A DNA stretch of 64,000 bases from Dyella sp. A6 (GCF_036320485.1 NZ_CP132911.1:2480001-2544000); one strand, 5' to 3'; shown: positions 31,865 to 41,324, counted from the first letter of the stretch. Notes: a model not told the origin generated them from the sequence alone. Program-made: numbers and translations.

Positions 31865-33259
31865 ATGCCCATTTCGCTCTACAACAGCCTGACCCGCCGC
31901 ACCGAACCATTCGCACCGCTCGACCCGAGCCGGGTGACCATGTACGTCTGCGGCCCCACGGTCTACAACTTCGTGCATATCGGCAATGCGCGCGGGCCGG
32001 TGGTGTTCGACGTGCTGGCGCGCCTGCTGCGGCGGCATTACCCGAACGTGGTCTATGCGCGGAACATCACCGACGTGGACGACAAGATCAACGCCGCGGC
32101 ACAGGAACAGGGTGTGGGCATCGACGCGATCACCGGCAGATTCACCCAGGCCTACCGCCAGGACATGGCCGACCTGGGCATCCAGCCACCCGATGTGGAA
32201 CCCCGCGCCACCGCACACATCGACCCGATCATTGCGATGATCGAACAGCTGATCGTCGCCGGCCACGCCTACGCGGCCGAAGGCCACGTCCTGTTCGACG
32301 TGGCGAGCTACGCCGAATACGGCCGGCTGTCCGGCCGCGACACCGACGAACTGATCGCCGGCGCCCGCATCGAAGTGGCCCCGTACAAGCGGAATCCGGC
32401 CGACTTCGTGCTGTGGAAGCCATCCACTCCCGAACTGCCTGGCTGGGACAGTCCCTGGAGCCGCGGCCGCCCCGGCTGGCACATCGAGTGCTCGGCCATG
32501 TGCGCCAGCCATCTGGGCGAGACCATCGACATCCATGCCGGCGGCGTCGACCTGCTGTTCCCGCATCACGAGAACGAGATCGCGCAGTCGACCTGCGCGC
32601 ACGGCGGCAAGACTTTCGCGCGCTGGTGGCTGCACAACGGCATGCTCACTTTCGGCGGCGCCAAGATGAGCAAGTCGCTGGGCAACATCGAAAAGGTTCA
32701 TGACCTGCTGCAGCAGCACCCGGCCGAAGCGCTGCGCTACGCCCTGCTCAGCGCCCACTACCGCCAGCCGCTCGACTGGTCGGGCGAGCTGGTCGAACAA
32801 TCCAACCGCACGCTGGATCGCCTCTACGGCACACTGCGCGATCTGGCCGATGTCCCCGCCGAACCGGCCCTGCCGGCTGACGTGGCGCAGGCGCTGGAAG
32901 ACGATCTCAACACACCGGCCGCGCTGGCTGCGATCAATGGCCATGCCCGGCAGGCGCGCCTGCAGCTTGCCGCCAGCGGCGAGGCGTCCAGAGACGCGCT
33001 GGTCGCGGCGAAATCGGCACTGCTGGGAGCAGGCGCAGCGCTGGGCCTGCTGCAGCAGAGCCCCGAAGTCTGGTTCAAGCAGGCCGGAGGCGATGGGGTC
33101 GACCCGGCCCGCGTCGAGGCGCTGCTGGAACAACGCCGCGAGGCCCGCGCAGCCAGGGACTTCGCCAGGGCCGATGCCATCCGCGACGAGCTGTCGTCCA
33201 TGGGCGTGGTCATCGAGGACGGCGCCCAGGGCACCCGCTGGAGCGTGGCCAAGGGTTGA
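31865..33259 (+). CDS. cysS: Cysteinyl-tRNA synthetase
   Basis: A class I synthetase of 464 residues that charges tRNA-Cys. The HIGH-like motif is HIGNARG in [12 protein letters not shown]. The zinc and substrate cysteines are in [17 protein letters not shown] and [10 protein letters not shown]. The KMSKS motif is AKMSKSLGN. The C-terminal DALR helices are present. sufE follows 61 bases downstream on the same strand, so both genes concern cysteine and sulfur use. Confidence 0.97.
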   Translation: MPISLYNSLTRRTEPFAPLDPSRVTMYVCGPTVYNFVHIGNARGPVVFDVLARLLRRHYPNVVYARNITDVDDKINAAAQEQGVGIDAITGRFTQAYRQDMADLGIQPPDVEPRATAHIDPIIAMIEQLIVAGHAYAAEGHVLFDVASYAEYGRLSGRDTDELIAGARIEVAPYKRNPADFVLWKPSTPELPGWDSPWSRGRPGWHIECSAMCASHLGETIDIHAGGVDLLFPHHENEIAQSTCAHGGKTFARWWLHNGMLTFGGAKMSKSLGNIEKVHDLLQQHPAEALRYALLSAHYRQPLDWSGELVEQSNRTLDRLYGTLRDLADVPAEPALPADVAQALEDDLNTPAALAAINGHARQARLQLAASGEASRDALVAAKSALLGAGAALGLLQQSPEVWFKQAGGDGVDPARVEALLEQRREARAARDFARADAIRDELSSMGVVIEDGAQGTRWSVAKG

Positions 33260-33320
33260 TCCTTCCAACTGGTCGGCGAAGGTGCTCGGCGCCCCGGGCC
33301 AGCTGCGCGATAATGGTGGC

Positions 33321-33752
33321 ATGAACGATACACACGCCAACAGCGCCGCGCAGGCGCAACAGGACATCGCCGACGAATTCGCCTTCTTCGGCGACTGGAG
33401 CGAGCGCTACCAGTACCTGATCGACCTCGGCAAGAAACTGCCCCCCTTCCCGGAAGCCTCGAAGATCGATGAATACCGCGTCCATGGCTGCCAGTCCATG
33501 GTCTGGCTGGTACCCAGTGGCAATGCAACGAAAATGCACTTCGAAGCCGCCAGCGACTCGGCCATCGTCTCGGGCCTGATCGCGCTCGTGCTGCGCGTCT
33601 ATTCGGATCGCCCGGCCGCCGAGATCGTGGCCACGGAGCCGTCCTTCGTCCAGGCCATCGGCCTGGCCAAGCACCTCTCGCCGACCCGCTCGAACGGCCT
33701 GGCCGCAATGCTGGCCAAGCTGAAAGCCTACGCGACGGCGGCGCAGAACTAG
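33321..33752 (+). CDS. sufE: SufE-family cysteine desulfurase activator
   Basis: A 143-residue SufE-fold protein. The sulfur-accepting cysteine is in YRVHGCQSMVWL, and the N-terminal FGDWSERYQYLIDLGKKL is characteristic. SufE takes persulfide sulfur from SufS or CsdA. No sufBCDS genes are in this window, so whether it serves SufS or a CsdA-type desulfurase is open. The ATG at 33321 follows cysS. Confidence 0.93.
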   Translation: MNDTHANSAAQAQQDIADEFAFFGDWSERYQYLIDLGKKLPPFPEASKIDEYRVHGCQSMVWLVPSGNATKMHFEAASDSAIVSGLIALVLRVYSDRPAAEIVATEPSFVQAIGLAKHLSPTRSNGLAAMLAKLKAYATAAQN

Positions 33753-33795
33753 GGGTGAGAAGTGAGGAGCGAGGGGTGAGAGAGAGCTGGGGCCA
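33752..33795. repeat. Interspersed spacer repeat, copy 3 (short)
   Basis: GTGAGAAGTGAGGAG at 33755-33769 is identical to the core in the argC-argH spacer and begins 3 bases after the sufE stop. It is followed by CGAGGGGTGAGAGAGAG. There is no clear inverted right arm before the terminator at 33853. Confidence 0.6.
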
Positions 33796-33852
33796 GGCTT
33801 CGTATCTTTCACAACTGCCTCCGCCCAACGCCTCCCTTCATTCCGGTCACAC

Positions 33853-33887
33853 AGCAAAAAGCCCCGCTTGAAGCGGGGCTTTTTGCT
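33853..33887. terminator. Bidirectional intrinsic terminator between sufE and dksA
   Basis: AGCAAAAAGCCCCGCTT at 33853-33869 is perfectly complementary to AAGCGGGGCTTTTTGCT at 33871-33887. The five-A and five-T runs give a working terminator on both strands for the convergent sufE and dksA genes. Confidence 0.92.
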
Positions 33888-33907
33888 GAAGCGCGGAAGA
33901 CGGAAAC

Positions 33908-35011
33908 TCAGTCGCCCATCTGCTTCTGCAGGTGTTCGCGACGCTCCTGGGCATCCAGCGACAAGGTCGCGATCGGGCGAGCCTCAAGCCGCTCGACGCC
34001 GATTTCCTCGTCGGTTTCCTCGCAGTAACCATAGCGGCCTTCCTCGATCCGGCGCAGGGCCTTGTCGATCTTGGAGATCAGCTTGCGGTAACGGTCGCGG
34101 GTGCGCAGCTCCAGCGAGTTCTCGGTCTCGCGGGTGGCGCGCTCGGCTTCGTCGCCAACGTCACGCACCTCGTCGCGCAGGTTTTCCATCGTCTGGCGCG
34201 ACTCTTCCACCAACTGGTCGCGCCAGTCGCGCAGCTTGTTGCGGAAGTAGGCCAGGTGCCGGGGATTCATGTACTCCTCGTCGGACGAGGGGCGATATCC
34301 CTTGGGCAGGTCGATGGTGAGTGTCGAAGGCAGGGCATAACGCCCGTCTTCCTTGGTGATGCCATTGTCGAGGAGAGTTGCGGTGCTATTCATCGAGGAC
34401 TGCGCGGATTTCTTGGTCGGTTGAGAGGCATGACGTGCGGTGGCCGATGCCACACGCGGAGACGCCACGGCGTGCCCCGACGCCGCCCCAGGATGGGACA
34501 CGGCGGCGGTCTTCTTCGGCTCTACCGGTTTAGCGGCCGCCGCGGCAGCGGCTTTACTGGCCGGTGCCGCCTTGACTGCCGGCTTTGCCGGCCGGCTGAT
34601 TGTCTTGGCGGCAGGTTTCACCGGTTTTGCCGCCGGCTTTCGAACCGGCGCGGCCGCCTTCTTGGCGACCTTGGTGGTGGCCGACTTGGCCACCGGAGCT
34701 TTCTTGGACGTCGCCGTCTTCGGCACCGCCTTCTTTACTGCCGGCTTTTTCGCAGCTGCCGTCGGCTTGACCGGCTTCTGCGTCTTGCCACGTACCGGCG
34801 CAGCCACTTTCTTCGCCACGGGCTTCTTGGCAACGACTTTCTTGGCAGCCACCTTCTTCGGCGCGACCTTGCTGCTGGCCGCTTTCGCTTTGGATGCAGT
34901 CGCCGACTTCGTCAGGGCCTTCGCCTTGCTGGCCTTGGTTTCTTTAGCCTTGCCCGCTGTCTTTCCCTTCTGCGGCTTGGCGGCGGTCGAACTGCGTGTC
35001 GTTTTCGCCAT
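33908..35011 (-). CDS. dksA: DksA-family regulator with a long Lys/Ala/Pro-rich N-terminal extension
   Basis: A 367-residue protein whose last 140 or so residues are a DksA domain (LRDWRDQLVEESRQTMENL, then the coiled coil and DKALRRIEEGRYGYC). DksA binds RNA polymerase in the stringent response. The first 205 or so residues are low-complexity KAAK/KPA repeats like histone H1 or AlgP, and presumably bind nucleic acid. The zinc finger is degenerate: GYCEETDEEIG keeps one Cys, while the usual second, third and fourth cysteines are Thr, Ser and Ala (ATLSLDAQERRE). It should therefore not bind zinc in the E. coli way. ATG 35009-35011 starts MAKTTRSS. Confidence 0.92.
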   Translation of the reverse strand: MAKTTRSSTAAKPQKGKTAGKAKETKASKAKALTKSATASKAKAASSKVAPKKVAAKKVVAKKPVAKKVAAPVRGKTQKPVKPTAAAKKPAVKKAVPKTATSKKAPVAKSATTKVAKKAAAPVRKPAAKPVKPAAKTISRPAKPAVKAAPASKAAAAAAAKPVEPKKTAAVSHPGAASGHAVASPRVASATARHASQPTKKSAQSSMNSTATLLDNGITKEDGRYALPSTLTIDLPKGYRPSSDEEYMNPRHLAYFRNKLRDWRDQLVEESRQTMENLRDEVRDVGDEAERATRETENSLELRTRDRYRKLISKIDKALRRIEEGRYGYCEETDEEIGVERLEARPIATLSLDAQERREHLQKQMGD

Positions 35012-35126
35012 ATCCCTCACCCGTTTTTGCCGTGGCGGCCGGGTGTTATAGCCCATGTAACTCCCCCGCGGCAACCACGCTTCTGGAATACTGGTCACTC
35101 TACATGCCAATGGTGCTGCTGGCAGC

Positions 35127-35456
35127 GTGAATGCCGTGACCCGTTTGATACTGCTACTGCTTGCGCTATACAAGCGCTGGTTGAGTCCACTGCTGGGACA
35201 GCGCTGTCGTTTTTATCCCAGTTGCTCCGATTATGCACGGATTGCGGTCACCCGCTTCGGTCCATGGCGCGGCGGCCTGCTGGCCGGCTGGCGCCTGCTG
35301 CGCTGCCAACCACTGTGCAGCGGCGGCCCCGACCCGGTTCCCGAACACTTCCACTTTGTCGGCTGCAGGCACCCGCAGGCCGAGGAACACACCGACCAGA
35401 CGACGCCGACGGAAGCGCGGGAACCGCCTGCCGAGGCACACGATACGCCTCCCTGA
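35127..35456 (+). CDS. yidD: Membrane protein insertion efficiency factor YidD
   Basis: A 109-residue YidD protein. The hallmark [19 protein letters not shown] is present, preceded by an amphipathic N-terminal helix and [10 protein letters not shown], and followed by [17 protein letters not shown]. YidD usually lies in the rpmH-rnpA-yidD-yidC cluster near the origin. Here it stands alone, divergent from dksA. The last 25 residues are an acidic, unconserved tail. Confidence 0.93.
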   Translation: MNAVTRLILLLLALYKRWLSPLLGQRCRFYPSCSDYARIAVTRFGPWRGGLLAGWRLLRCQPLCSGGPDPVPEHFHFVGCRHPQAEEHTDQTTPTEAREPPAEAHDTPP

Positions 35457-35511
35457 CGCCGCACAACGCGGCAAGGCATCCCAGCCGCAGTCACACTGGA
35501 GCGCTGCGACC

Positions 35512-36459
35512 TCAGGGCGACCCGAAGCCGCCCGGCACACCCTTGCTGGCATAGGCCACGGCGTCGTGCGGATGCAGGCTTTCCTGGTGCTCGACGCGCA
35601 CGTGGAAGTCGGCCAGCCGGTCGTCGGCGTCGAGCGCACGCTGGATGCGACGCGCCGCGTCCTCGCAGAACATCAGGTTGCCGCCATTGGCCAGCGCGAA
35701 GGCCTGTTCGTCCTCGCGCTTCACCGCGGTCTGCACCGGCGTACCGAGTGCCTGCTCGACCCGGTCAAGGGTGGCGAGCAGGTCGAACGGCACGCCATCC
35801 TTCAGGCGTACCAGCAGGCGCGCGACGCTGCGCTGGGCGTGCGGCGTGGCGACGATGCCCTGTTCGCTTCCCAGCCATTGCAGCACCGTGGCGTGATCCA
35901 GCGGACGGTCGGCGGCGAAATCCTGGGCAAAACGCTCCTGGATCAACTGCCTGGACAAGGCTGCGGACGCGGGGCACGTCGACGAATAGACCACTTCGGT
36001 ACCCAGCTCCAGCCGGAAACCGTCTGGTCCGAGGCTGGCTTCGACCGAAACCGGATAGCTGCGCCAGCCGCTGTTGGCGCTGCGCAGGGCCGCACGACGC
36101 ACCAGCGTGTCGAAACGGATGCTGAGGCGGGCACGGTCGGACAGATCCTTGTGCGACTCCAGGAATGAGCGCAGCAGGCTCTCCAGCAGGCTGGCGCTCA
36201 ACGGCTCGCTGCCGCCGAGCTGATGATCGACCAGCAGGTACAGCCGCGACATGTGGATGCCGCGCTTGTCGGGCCGCACCAGGTTGACGAAGGCGCCGAC
36301 CTGGGCGCTGGCGCGCTGCACCTCGCCATCACCGGCGTCGAAGCGCACCGGCACCTCGATGCCATCCATGCCCACCCAGTCCAGCGCACCGCTAAGATGC
36401 GGCTGCGCCTGGCCGGCAACATCGGGCATCAAGCGGGTCGTGTTTTCGTGCGTATGCAT
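35512..36459 (-). CDS. folE2: GTP cyclohydrolase FolE2 (type IB)
   Basis: A 315-residue FolE2 protein, the metal-flexible alternative to zinc-dependent FolE. It makes dihydroneopterin triphosphate for folate or tetrahydrobiopterin. Visible markers are DWVGMDGIEVPVRF, DKRGIHMSRLY, the catalytic cysteine in VYSSTCPASAALSR and HQESLHPHDAVAY. AGGA lies 8 bases before ATG 36457-36459 but only 2 before the ATG at 36465, so I chose the former. Many folE2 genes are Zur-controlled, but I see no Zur box here. Confidence 0.93.
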   Translation of the reverse strand: MHTHENTTRLMPDVAGQAQPHLSGALDWVGMDGIEVPVRFDAGDGEVQRASAQVGAFVNLVRPDKRGIHMSRLYLLVDHQLGGSEPLSASLLESLLRSFLESHKDLSDRARLSIRFDTLVRRAALRSANSGWRSYPVSVEASLGPDGFRLELGTEVVYSSTCPASAALSRQLIQERFAQDFAADRPLDHATVLQWLGSEQGIVATPHAQRSVARLLVRLKDGVPFDLLATLDRVEQALGTPVQTAVKREDEQAFALANGGNLMFCEDAARRIQRALDADDRLADFHVRVEHQESLHPHDAVAYASKGVPGGFGSP

Positions 36460-36564
36460 GGACATTCCTGTTGTTCGGTACTCGGCGTCGCAAGACCTGT
36501 CATTTTGGGGCAGATCGCCAGCGCTCAATAGAAGCGCCGGGGAAACGCTGCGTTGCCGCGCCGC

Positions 36565-37419
36565 TCAGCCCACCAGGCGGCGCCATTGACGCGCCTGTCG
36601 CCAGGCCGTCATGGCCAGACCGAAGCCCGTGGCAGGTGCTCCCTGCTGCAAGCGTGCAAGCGGGTCGTCGGCGCGGGCAGCACGTCGGGCCAGCCGGCCG
36701 GCAACGGATGCCTCCAGCCCGCGGAAGACACTGAGCGGCCCCGGCTGCCGTTCCGCTTCGCGCCACGCATCGCAGAGGTCGGCAAGCTGGGCCTGGATGG
36801 CCTGGTCGCGCGCCTCGCCAGACTGTGCCAGCTGGCCGCGACTCAGCCCATAGCGGGCCAACCTCGCCATCGGCAACGGCAGCCGGTCGCGCGAGGCATC
36901 GTCCTGCAGCCGGCGCAGGGCATGCAGCAGATGGGTCAGGGTGGCAAGCCGGGCGGCGCGCTCGGTAGCAGCCCCTGTACCGAACCACCACGCCGTTTCC
37001 AGCGCAGCCAGGCCGCCGTGCAGGGGCTCGGCGGCCGCGATCTGGGCGGCGAAATCCGCAGCCGTACCCTGTTCCAGCTGTTCCATCGCAGCAAGTACCG
37101 GCGCCAGCCAGCGCTCGCTCGGAATCGCCTGCGCGCGCTCGTCCGCGAACAGCGCCTGGGTCAGCGGATGACGACCACCGCTGGCGGCCGCGCCGGAGAG
37201 TTCTTCGGCCCACCAGTTGAGCTTGCCGATGGCCACCTGCGGCTCGCGGATGCCGTAGGCGGCGGCCAGCAGTTCCTGCTCGAACGCGGCCAGCGCCACG
37301 TGCCCGGGATACTTTGCCGGATCGACGAAGGCCAGTGCCACGCGCTGCTGCGGCTGCACCGCAAGCCACTTGTCGACGTAACTCTGCAGCGCGCCCTGCG
37401 ATGTCGGCACGCCGCTCAT
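36565..37419 (-). CDS. Squalene/phytoene synthase-family protein, probably non-catalytic
   Basis: A 284-residue member of the squalene/phytoene synthase fold family. The second Asp-rich region survives in part as LRRLQDDASRDRLPLPMARLARYG. The first D-x3-D motif is replaced by AAFEQELLAAAYG, next to the conserved IGKLNWWAEEL. Loss of one motif makes prenyl transfer doubtful and recalls NDUFAF6-like proteins, which assist respiratory complex I assembly. It overlaps the HAD phosphatase gene by 4 bases. Confidence 0.8.
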   Translation of the reverse strand: MSGVPTSQGALQSYVDKWLAVQPQQRVALAFVDPAKYPGHVALAAFEQELLAAAYGIREPQVAIGKLNWWAEELSGAAASGGRHPLTQALFADERAQAIPSERWLAPVLAAMEQLEQGTAADFAAQIAAAEPLHGGLAALETAWWFGTGAATERAARLATLTHLLHALRRLQDDASRDRLPLPMARLARYGLSRGQLAQSGEARDQAIQAQLADLCDAWREAERQPGPLSVFRGLEASVAGRLARRAARADDPLARLQQGAPATGFGLAMTAWRQARQWRRLVG

Positions 37420-38090
37420 GCGGTTACCGCCAGGCCGAGCATCGCGGCCAGCTGGCGTGGATGGTCGATCACCGCATCGGCACCCCACTGGTCCGGCTCG
37501 CCGCCGTCCAGATAACCCCAGCGCACCGCCACCGTGTACAGGCCGGCAGCACGACCGGCCTGGATGTCACGGGCATCGTCGCCGACGAAAACGCATCGCG
37601 CCGGTTCGACTTTCGCGTGTTCGCAGGCCAGCCGCACTGGCGCCGGGTCGGGCTTCTTTACCGGCAGCGTGTCGCCACAGACCACCGCGCTGGCGCGCAG
37701 GTCCCAGTCGATGCGCTTGATCAGTTCCTCGGTGAGGAACGCCGGCTTGTTGGTGACGATGCCCCAGGACAGGCCCGCCGCCTCGATCGCGACCAACAGC
37801 GGGTCGATGCCGTCGAACGGCCGCGTGTGCTGCGCCATCAGGTCGGCGTAGATCGCCAGATAGCGCGGCATGCGCTTGATCAGCGCCGCATCGTCCTCGG
37901 CGAAGGCGCAGCGCAGAATCGCGCGGCCGCCGCGTGACACCACCTCGCGCACCACCGCATAGGACGGCACGGCCGCCCCCATTTCGCCACAGTAGACCTG
38001 CAACGCGGCGTACAGATCGGTGGCGCTGTCGAGAAGCGTGCCGTCCAGGTCGAACAGCACCGCCTGCAGGTCGGCAGGCACCGGCTTCAT
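37416..38090 (-). CDS. gph: HAD phosphatase: phosphoglycolate phosphatase or MupP-like
   Basis: A 224-residue HAD hydrolase. Motif I is FDLDGTLLDS, motif II lies in IVTNKPA, and motifs III/IV are KKPDPAPV and FVGDDARDI. The family includes phosphoglycolate phosphatase (Gph) and the MurNAc-6-phosphate phosphatase MupP. In Pseudomonas mupP lies directly after ubiG, as here, so a cell-wall recycling role is a real alternative. The ATG at 38090 overlaps the ubiG stop and the gene overlaps its downstream neighbour, each by 4 bases. Confidence 0.88.
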   Translation of the reverse strand: MKPVPADLQAVLFDLDGTLLDSATDLYAALQVYCGEMGAAVPSYAVVREVVSRGGRAILRCAFAEDDAALIKRMPRYLAIYADLMAQHTRPFDGIDPLLVAIEAAGLSWGIVTNKPAFLTEELIKRIDWDLRASAVVCGDTLPVKKPDPAPVRLACEHAKVEPARCVFVGDDARDIQAGRAAGLYTVAVRWGYLDGGEPDQWGADAVIDHPRQLAAMLGLAVTA

Positions 38091-38800
38091 GCAGGTTTCC
38101 TGGCGCACAGCAGGTAGTTCACCGCGGTAATGCGGCTGAGCCAGGCCTTGCGGGTCAGCGGGTTGTAGCCCAGGCCGGACACCTCTTCGAGTTCCAGCCC
38201 GGCATGCCGAAGCAGACGCCCGAGTTCCGAGGGCTTCAGGAACTGCGCGTAGTGATGGGTACCCCTCGGCAGCATGCGGGTGATGTATTCGGCGCCGAGA
38301 ATCGCTGCGCCGAACGCCGCCGGCGTCCGGTTGAGCGTGGACATGAACAGCCAGCCGCCGGGTTTGAGCATCGCCGCCAGGTCACGCACCAGCGCGGCCG
38401 GATCGGGCACGTGCTCGATCAGCTCCATACAGCAGACCGCATCGAACGACGCCGGCTCGGCCTGCGCCAGCTCGGCCGACGACTGCTGGCGGTAATCCAC
38501 CTCCAGGCCCGACTCGTGCAGATGCAGGCGGGCGATCTCAATGACCTTCAGGCCCATGTCGATACCGGTGACCCTGGCCCCGGCGCGGGCCAGTGCCTCG
38601 CTGAGCAGCCCGCCACCACAGCCGACATCGGCCACCCGCGCACCACGCAGGTCCACGCGTGCCGCCACGTAGTCGGCGCGCACGGGGTTGAGATCATGCA
38701 GCGGCCGCGACTCACCGTCCGGGTCCCACCAGCGCGAGGCAAGACTCTCGAAGCGTGCGATTTCGTCAGGACTGACGTTGGCGGTGTGTTCGGTATTCAT
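38087..38800 (-). CDS. ubiG: Ubiquinone biosynthesis O-methyltransferase
   Basis: UbiG performs both O-methylations of ubiquinone synthesis using SAM. The 237-residue protein has the N-terminal FESLASRWWDPDGESRPLH (an UbiG hallmark), the SAM motif VADVGCGGGLLSEAL, MELIEHVPDP and YITRMLPRGTHHYAQFLKPSEL. The stop overlaps the phosphatase gene. Confidence 0.96.
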   Translation of the reverse strand: MNTEHTANVSPDEIARFESLASRWWDPDGESRPLHDLNPVRADYVAARVDLRGARVADVGCGGGLLSEALARAGARVTGIDMGLKVIEIARLHLHESGLEVDYRQQSSAELAQAEPASFDAVCCMELIEHVPDPAALVRDLAAMLKPGGWLFMSTLNRTPAAFGAAILGAEYITRMLPRGTHHYAQFLKPSELGRLLRHAGLELEEVSGLGYNPLTRKAWLSRITAVNYLLCARKPA

Positions 38801-38938
38801 GGTTCAGGTCCTTCGAGTCCACGGCAGCGTGCCTGGAACGAACGGTTGGAAAGACAGAAAACCCTGATGCCCGCAGGCATCCGGCGGGGCCCACGCCCCT
38901 TCATGGGCGATCGGTTCGCGCCAATTGAACGGAAAAGG

Positions 38939-39193
38939 TTAGCCGGTCCGCCATTCATGCACCGTGACGTCCCAGCCACCGCTGGTGTACGCGGGATCGC
39001 GCCGAGCGACGGTCATCGCCTCGTCCATCGAGTCCGCACGCAGCAGATAGGCACCGCCGCTGCCGTCGCCGAACGGACCGGACATCTCGTTGTGCCCCTG
39101 CTCGCGCAGCTCTTCCAGGAACTGGCGGTGCAGCGGCACCACGGCCGGGTCGAGCTGCGGACGGCGCATGAGCAGGACAAGGTAACGGTTCAT
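38939..39193 (-). CDS. YciI-family protein
   Basis: An 84-residue single-domain protein of the YciI/DGPF ferredoxin-like fold. It shows RYLVLLMRRP, HRQFLEEL, SGPFGDGSGGAYLL and a conserved Asp in ARRDPAY, typical of the family. The function of these proteins is mostly unknown. It lies 20 bases after the mtaD-like gene. A 138-base spacer to ubiG shows only a weak hairpin. Confidence 0.85.
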   Translation of the reverse strand: MNRYLVLLMRRPQLDPAVVPLHRQFLEELREQGHNEMSGPFGDGSGGAYLLRADSMDEAMTVARRDPAYTSGGWDVTVHEWRTG

Positions 39194-39213
39194 GTGAGGC
39201 CTCCGGTCAGCCG

Positions 39214-40545
39214 TCAGTGTTCGGCGATGCGTTCGCGCCAAGCGCGGGTACGCGCATGGATCGCATCGGCGTCCATGTCCACCAGGTGCCGGTCGGCCAG
39301 TTTGCGGCGCCCGGCGATCCAGACGTCGCTGACCTGGTGACGGCCAGTGGCATAGACCAGCTGCGACGCCACATGGAACAGCGGCTGTGTCTCCAGGTCG
39401 GACAGTCGAACCGCGGCCAGATCGGCCTGCTTGCCGGCGACGATCGAGCCGATCGATGCATCCAGCCCCATCGCACGGGCACTGCCGAGCGTGGCCGCAT
39501 GCAGTGCGCTGGCGGCATCGAACGCCGCCGCGTCCTGTGCCACGGCCTTGGCCAGCAGCGCGGCGGTGCGCATTTCGCCGAACATGTCCAGATCGTTGTT
39601 GGAGGCGCAGCCGTCGGTGCCGATCGCCAGATTCACGCCTGCGCGACGCAGCTTCTCGGCCGGACAGAACCCGGACGCCAGCTTGAGGTTCGACTCGGGA
39701 CAATGCACCACCGACACGCCGGCCTCGGCGCAGGCGGCGATCTCGCCCTCGGTCAGTTGCGTCATGTGCACCGCGATCAGCCGGTCGTTGACCAGGCCCA
39801 GCTGCTGCAGGCGCTGGAACGGTCGCAGTCCGCTCTTCTTCTTTTCTTCCTCGACTTCGTGGGCGGTCTCGTGCAAATGCAGGTGCACCGGTATGTCGAG
39901 CTGGTCGGCCAGCACCCGGATCCGCGCGAAACTCTCGTCGGACACGGTGTAAGGCGCATGGGGCGCGAACGCGGTGGATACCAGCACGTCGCTGCGGAAA
40001 CTGTCGTGCACTTCGCCGGCACGCTCGAAATATTCGTCCTGGGTCCTGGCCCAGGCGGTGGGAAACTCGATCACCGGCAGGCCGACCACGGCACGGAAAC
40101 CCAGCTTGCGATAGGTGGCGCCGATTGCGTCGGGGAAAAAGTAGTTCTCGTTGGCGCAGGTGGTGCCACCACGCAGCATCTCGGCCACGGCCAGTTCGAC
40201 GCCATCGCGCACGAACTCCGGCCCGATCACCTTCGCCTCGGCCGGCCAGATGTGCTCCTGCAGCCAGGTCATCAGCGGCAGGTCGTCGGCCAGCCCGCGC
40301 AACAGGGTCATCGGGTTGTGGGTGTGGGCGTTGACCAGACCCGGCAGCAGCGCATGCTCCGGCAACCGCACCGATTCGCGCGGCACATAGGCCCTGCGTG
40401 CCTCGGCGATGGGCAGCAAGGCGACGATGCGATCGGCGTCCACGACCACGGCGTGGTCTTCCAGCACGACACCGTGCGGTTCCACCGGCACGACCCAGCG
40501 GGCTTCGATCAACAGGTCGACGGACTGGGGTTGGATATCACTCAT
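39214..40545 (-). CDS. mtaD: TRZ/ATZ-family amidohydrolase, probable methylthioadenosine deaminase
   Basis: A 443-residue amidohydrolase-superfamily deaminase. Metal ligands are in NAHTHNPMTLLRG, LHLHETAHE, AVHMTQL and IGTDGCASNNDLD. The group deaminates 5'-methylthioadenosine or S-adenosylhomocysteine, and the same gene lies before ubiG in Pseudomonas. A link to SAM-product recycling next to a SAM-dependent methyltransferase is plausible but inferred. Confidence 0.9.
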   Translation of the reverse strand: MSDIQPQSVDLLIEARWVVPVEPHGVVLEDHAVVVDADRIVALLPIAEARRAYVPRESVRLPEHALLPGLVNAHTHNPMTLLRGLADDLPLMTWLQEHIWPAEAKVIGPEFVRDGVELAVAEMLRGGTTCANENYFFPDAIGATYRKLGFRAVVGLPVIEFPTAWARTQDEYFERAGEVHDSFRSDVLVSTAFAPHAPYTVSDESFARIRVLADQLDIPVHLHLHETAHEVEEEKKKSGLRPFQRLQQLGLVNDRLIAVHMTQLTEGEIAACAEAGVSVVHCPESNLKLASGFCPAEKLRRAGVNLAIGTDGCASNNDLDMFGEMRTAALLAKAVAQDAAAFDAASALHAATLGSARAMGLDASIGSIVAGKQADLAAVRLSDLETQPLFHVASQLVYATGRHQVSDVWIAGRRKLADRHLVDMDADAIHARTRAWRERIAEH

Positions 40546-40754
40546 GGCGGACCGTTCCAGGTTTCAGATGTGCGAAGGGCGGCTGACCTCGCGGCGCCGC
40601 CCCATGCTCGTCATTCCAGCGGTGCTGGAATCCAGTGACTTCGCCTTGCCGCACGCATGTTTCCGCGTACTTCGCAGGCCTGCCTCACTGGCCCCCGACT
40701 GACGCCGGAAGGATGAACCGGCAAGGGCACGAGCGTGGCCCGTGCCCGGAAACA

Positions 40755-41324
40755 TCACTTGCCGACGCGGCTGACGTATTCGCCGGTGCGGGTGTCGACC
40801 TTGATCATCTCTTCCTGGCTGACGAACAGCGGCACGCGCACCACGGCGCCGGTTTCCAGGGTCGCCGGCTTGCCGCCACCGCCCGAGGTGTCGCCACGCA
40901 CGCCGGGGTCGGTCTCGGTGATCTTCAGCTCGACGAAGTTGGGCGCCTGCACGGCGATGATCTCGCCGTTGAACAGCGTGACCACGCACTCTTCCTCACC
41001 CTTGAGCCACTTCACCGCCTCGCCCATGCCGGCCTTGCCGGCCTGGTGCTGCTCGAAGGTATCCGGCTGCATGAAGTGCCAGAACTCGCCGTCCGAATAC
41101 AGGTACTGCATGTCGGTGTCGGTGACGTCGGCGACCTCGAAGGAGTCGCTCGACTTCATCGTCTGCTCGGTGGTGCGGCCGGTCTTCAGGTTGCGGATGA
41201 AGATGCGGGTGAAGGCCTGGCCCTTGCCGGGCTTGATGAATTCGGCTTCGGTAATGACCCACGGGTCATTGTTGTGAAGGATCTTCATGCCCTTCTTGAC
41301 GTCATTGAGACCGGCGGTGGCCAT
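40755..41324 (-). CDS. efp: Elongation factor P
   Basis: Canonical EF-P of 189 residues, which rescues ribosomes stalled at polyproline. The tip of domain I is [10 protein letters not shown] with the modifiable Lys34. Domain III ends GEYVSRVGK. Divergent epmB encodes the lysine aminomutase of the beta-lysylation pathway, so Lys34 is expected to be beta-lysylated. epmA is not in this window. Confidence 0.97.
   Translation of the reverse strand: MATAGLNDVKKGMKILHNNDPWVITEAEFIKPGKGQAFTRIFIRNLKTGRTTEQTMKSSDSFEVADVTDTDMQYLYSDGEFWHFMQPDTFEQHQAGKAGMGEAVKWLKGEEECVVTLFNGEIIAVQAPNFVELKITETDPGVRGDTSGGGGKPATLETGAVVRVPLFVSQEEMIKVDTRTGEYVSRVGK

Noticed and set aside
33908..35011. The Lys-rich part of the dksA gene as a separate histone-like gene
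   Set aside because: The frame is continuous from ATG 35011 to the DksA domain with no stop; a second start at MNSTATLL is possible but not needed.
34440..35051. A 203-codon plus-strand frame predicting a hydrophobic Ala/Phe/Leu protein
   Set aside because: It is the complement of the Lys/Ala-rich region of dksA, where AAG codons read as CTT and GCC as GGC; not a real membrane protein.
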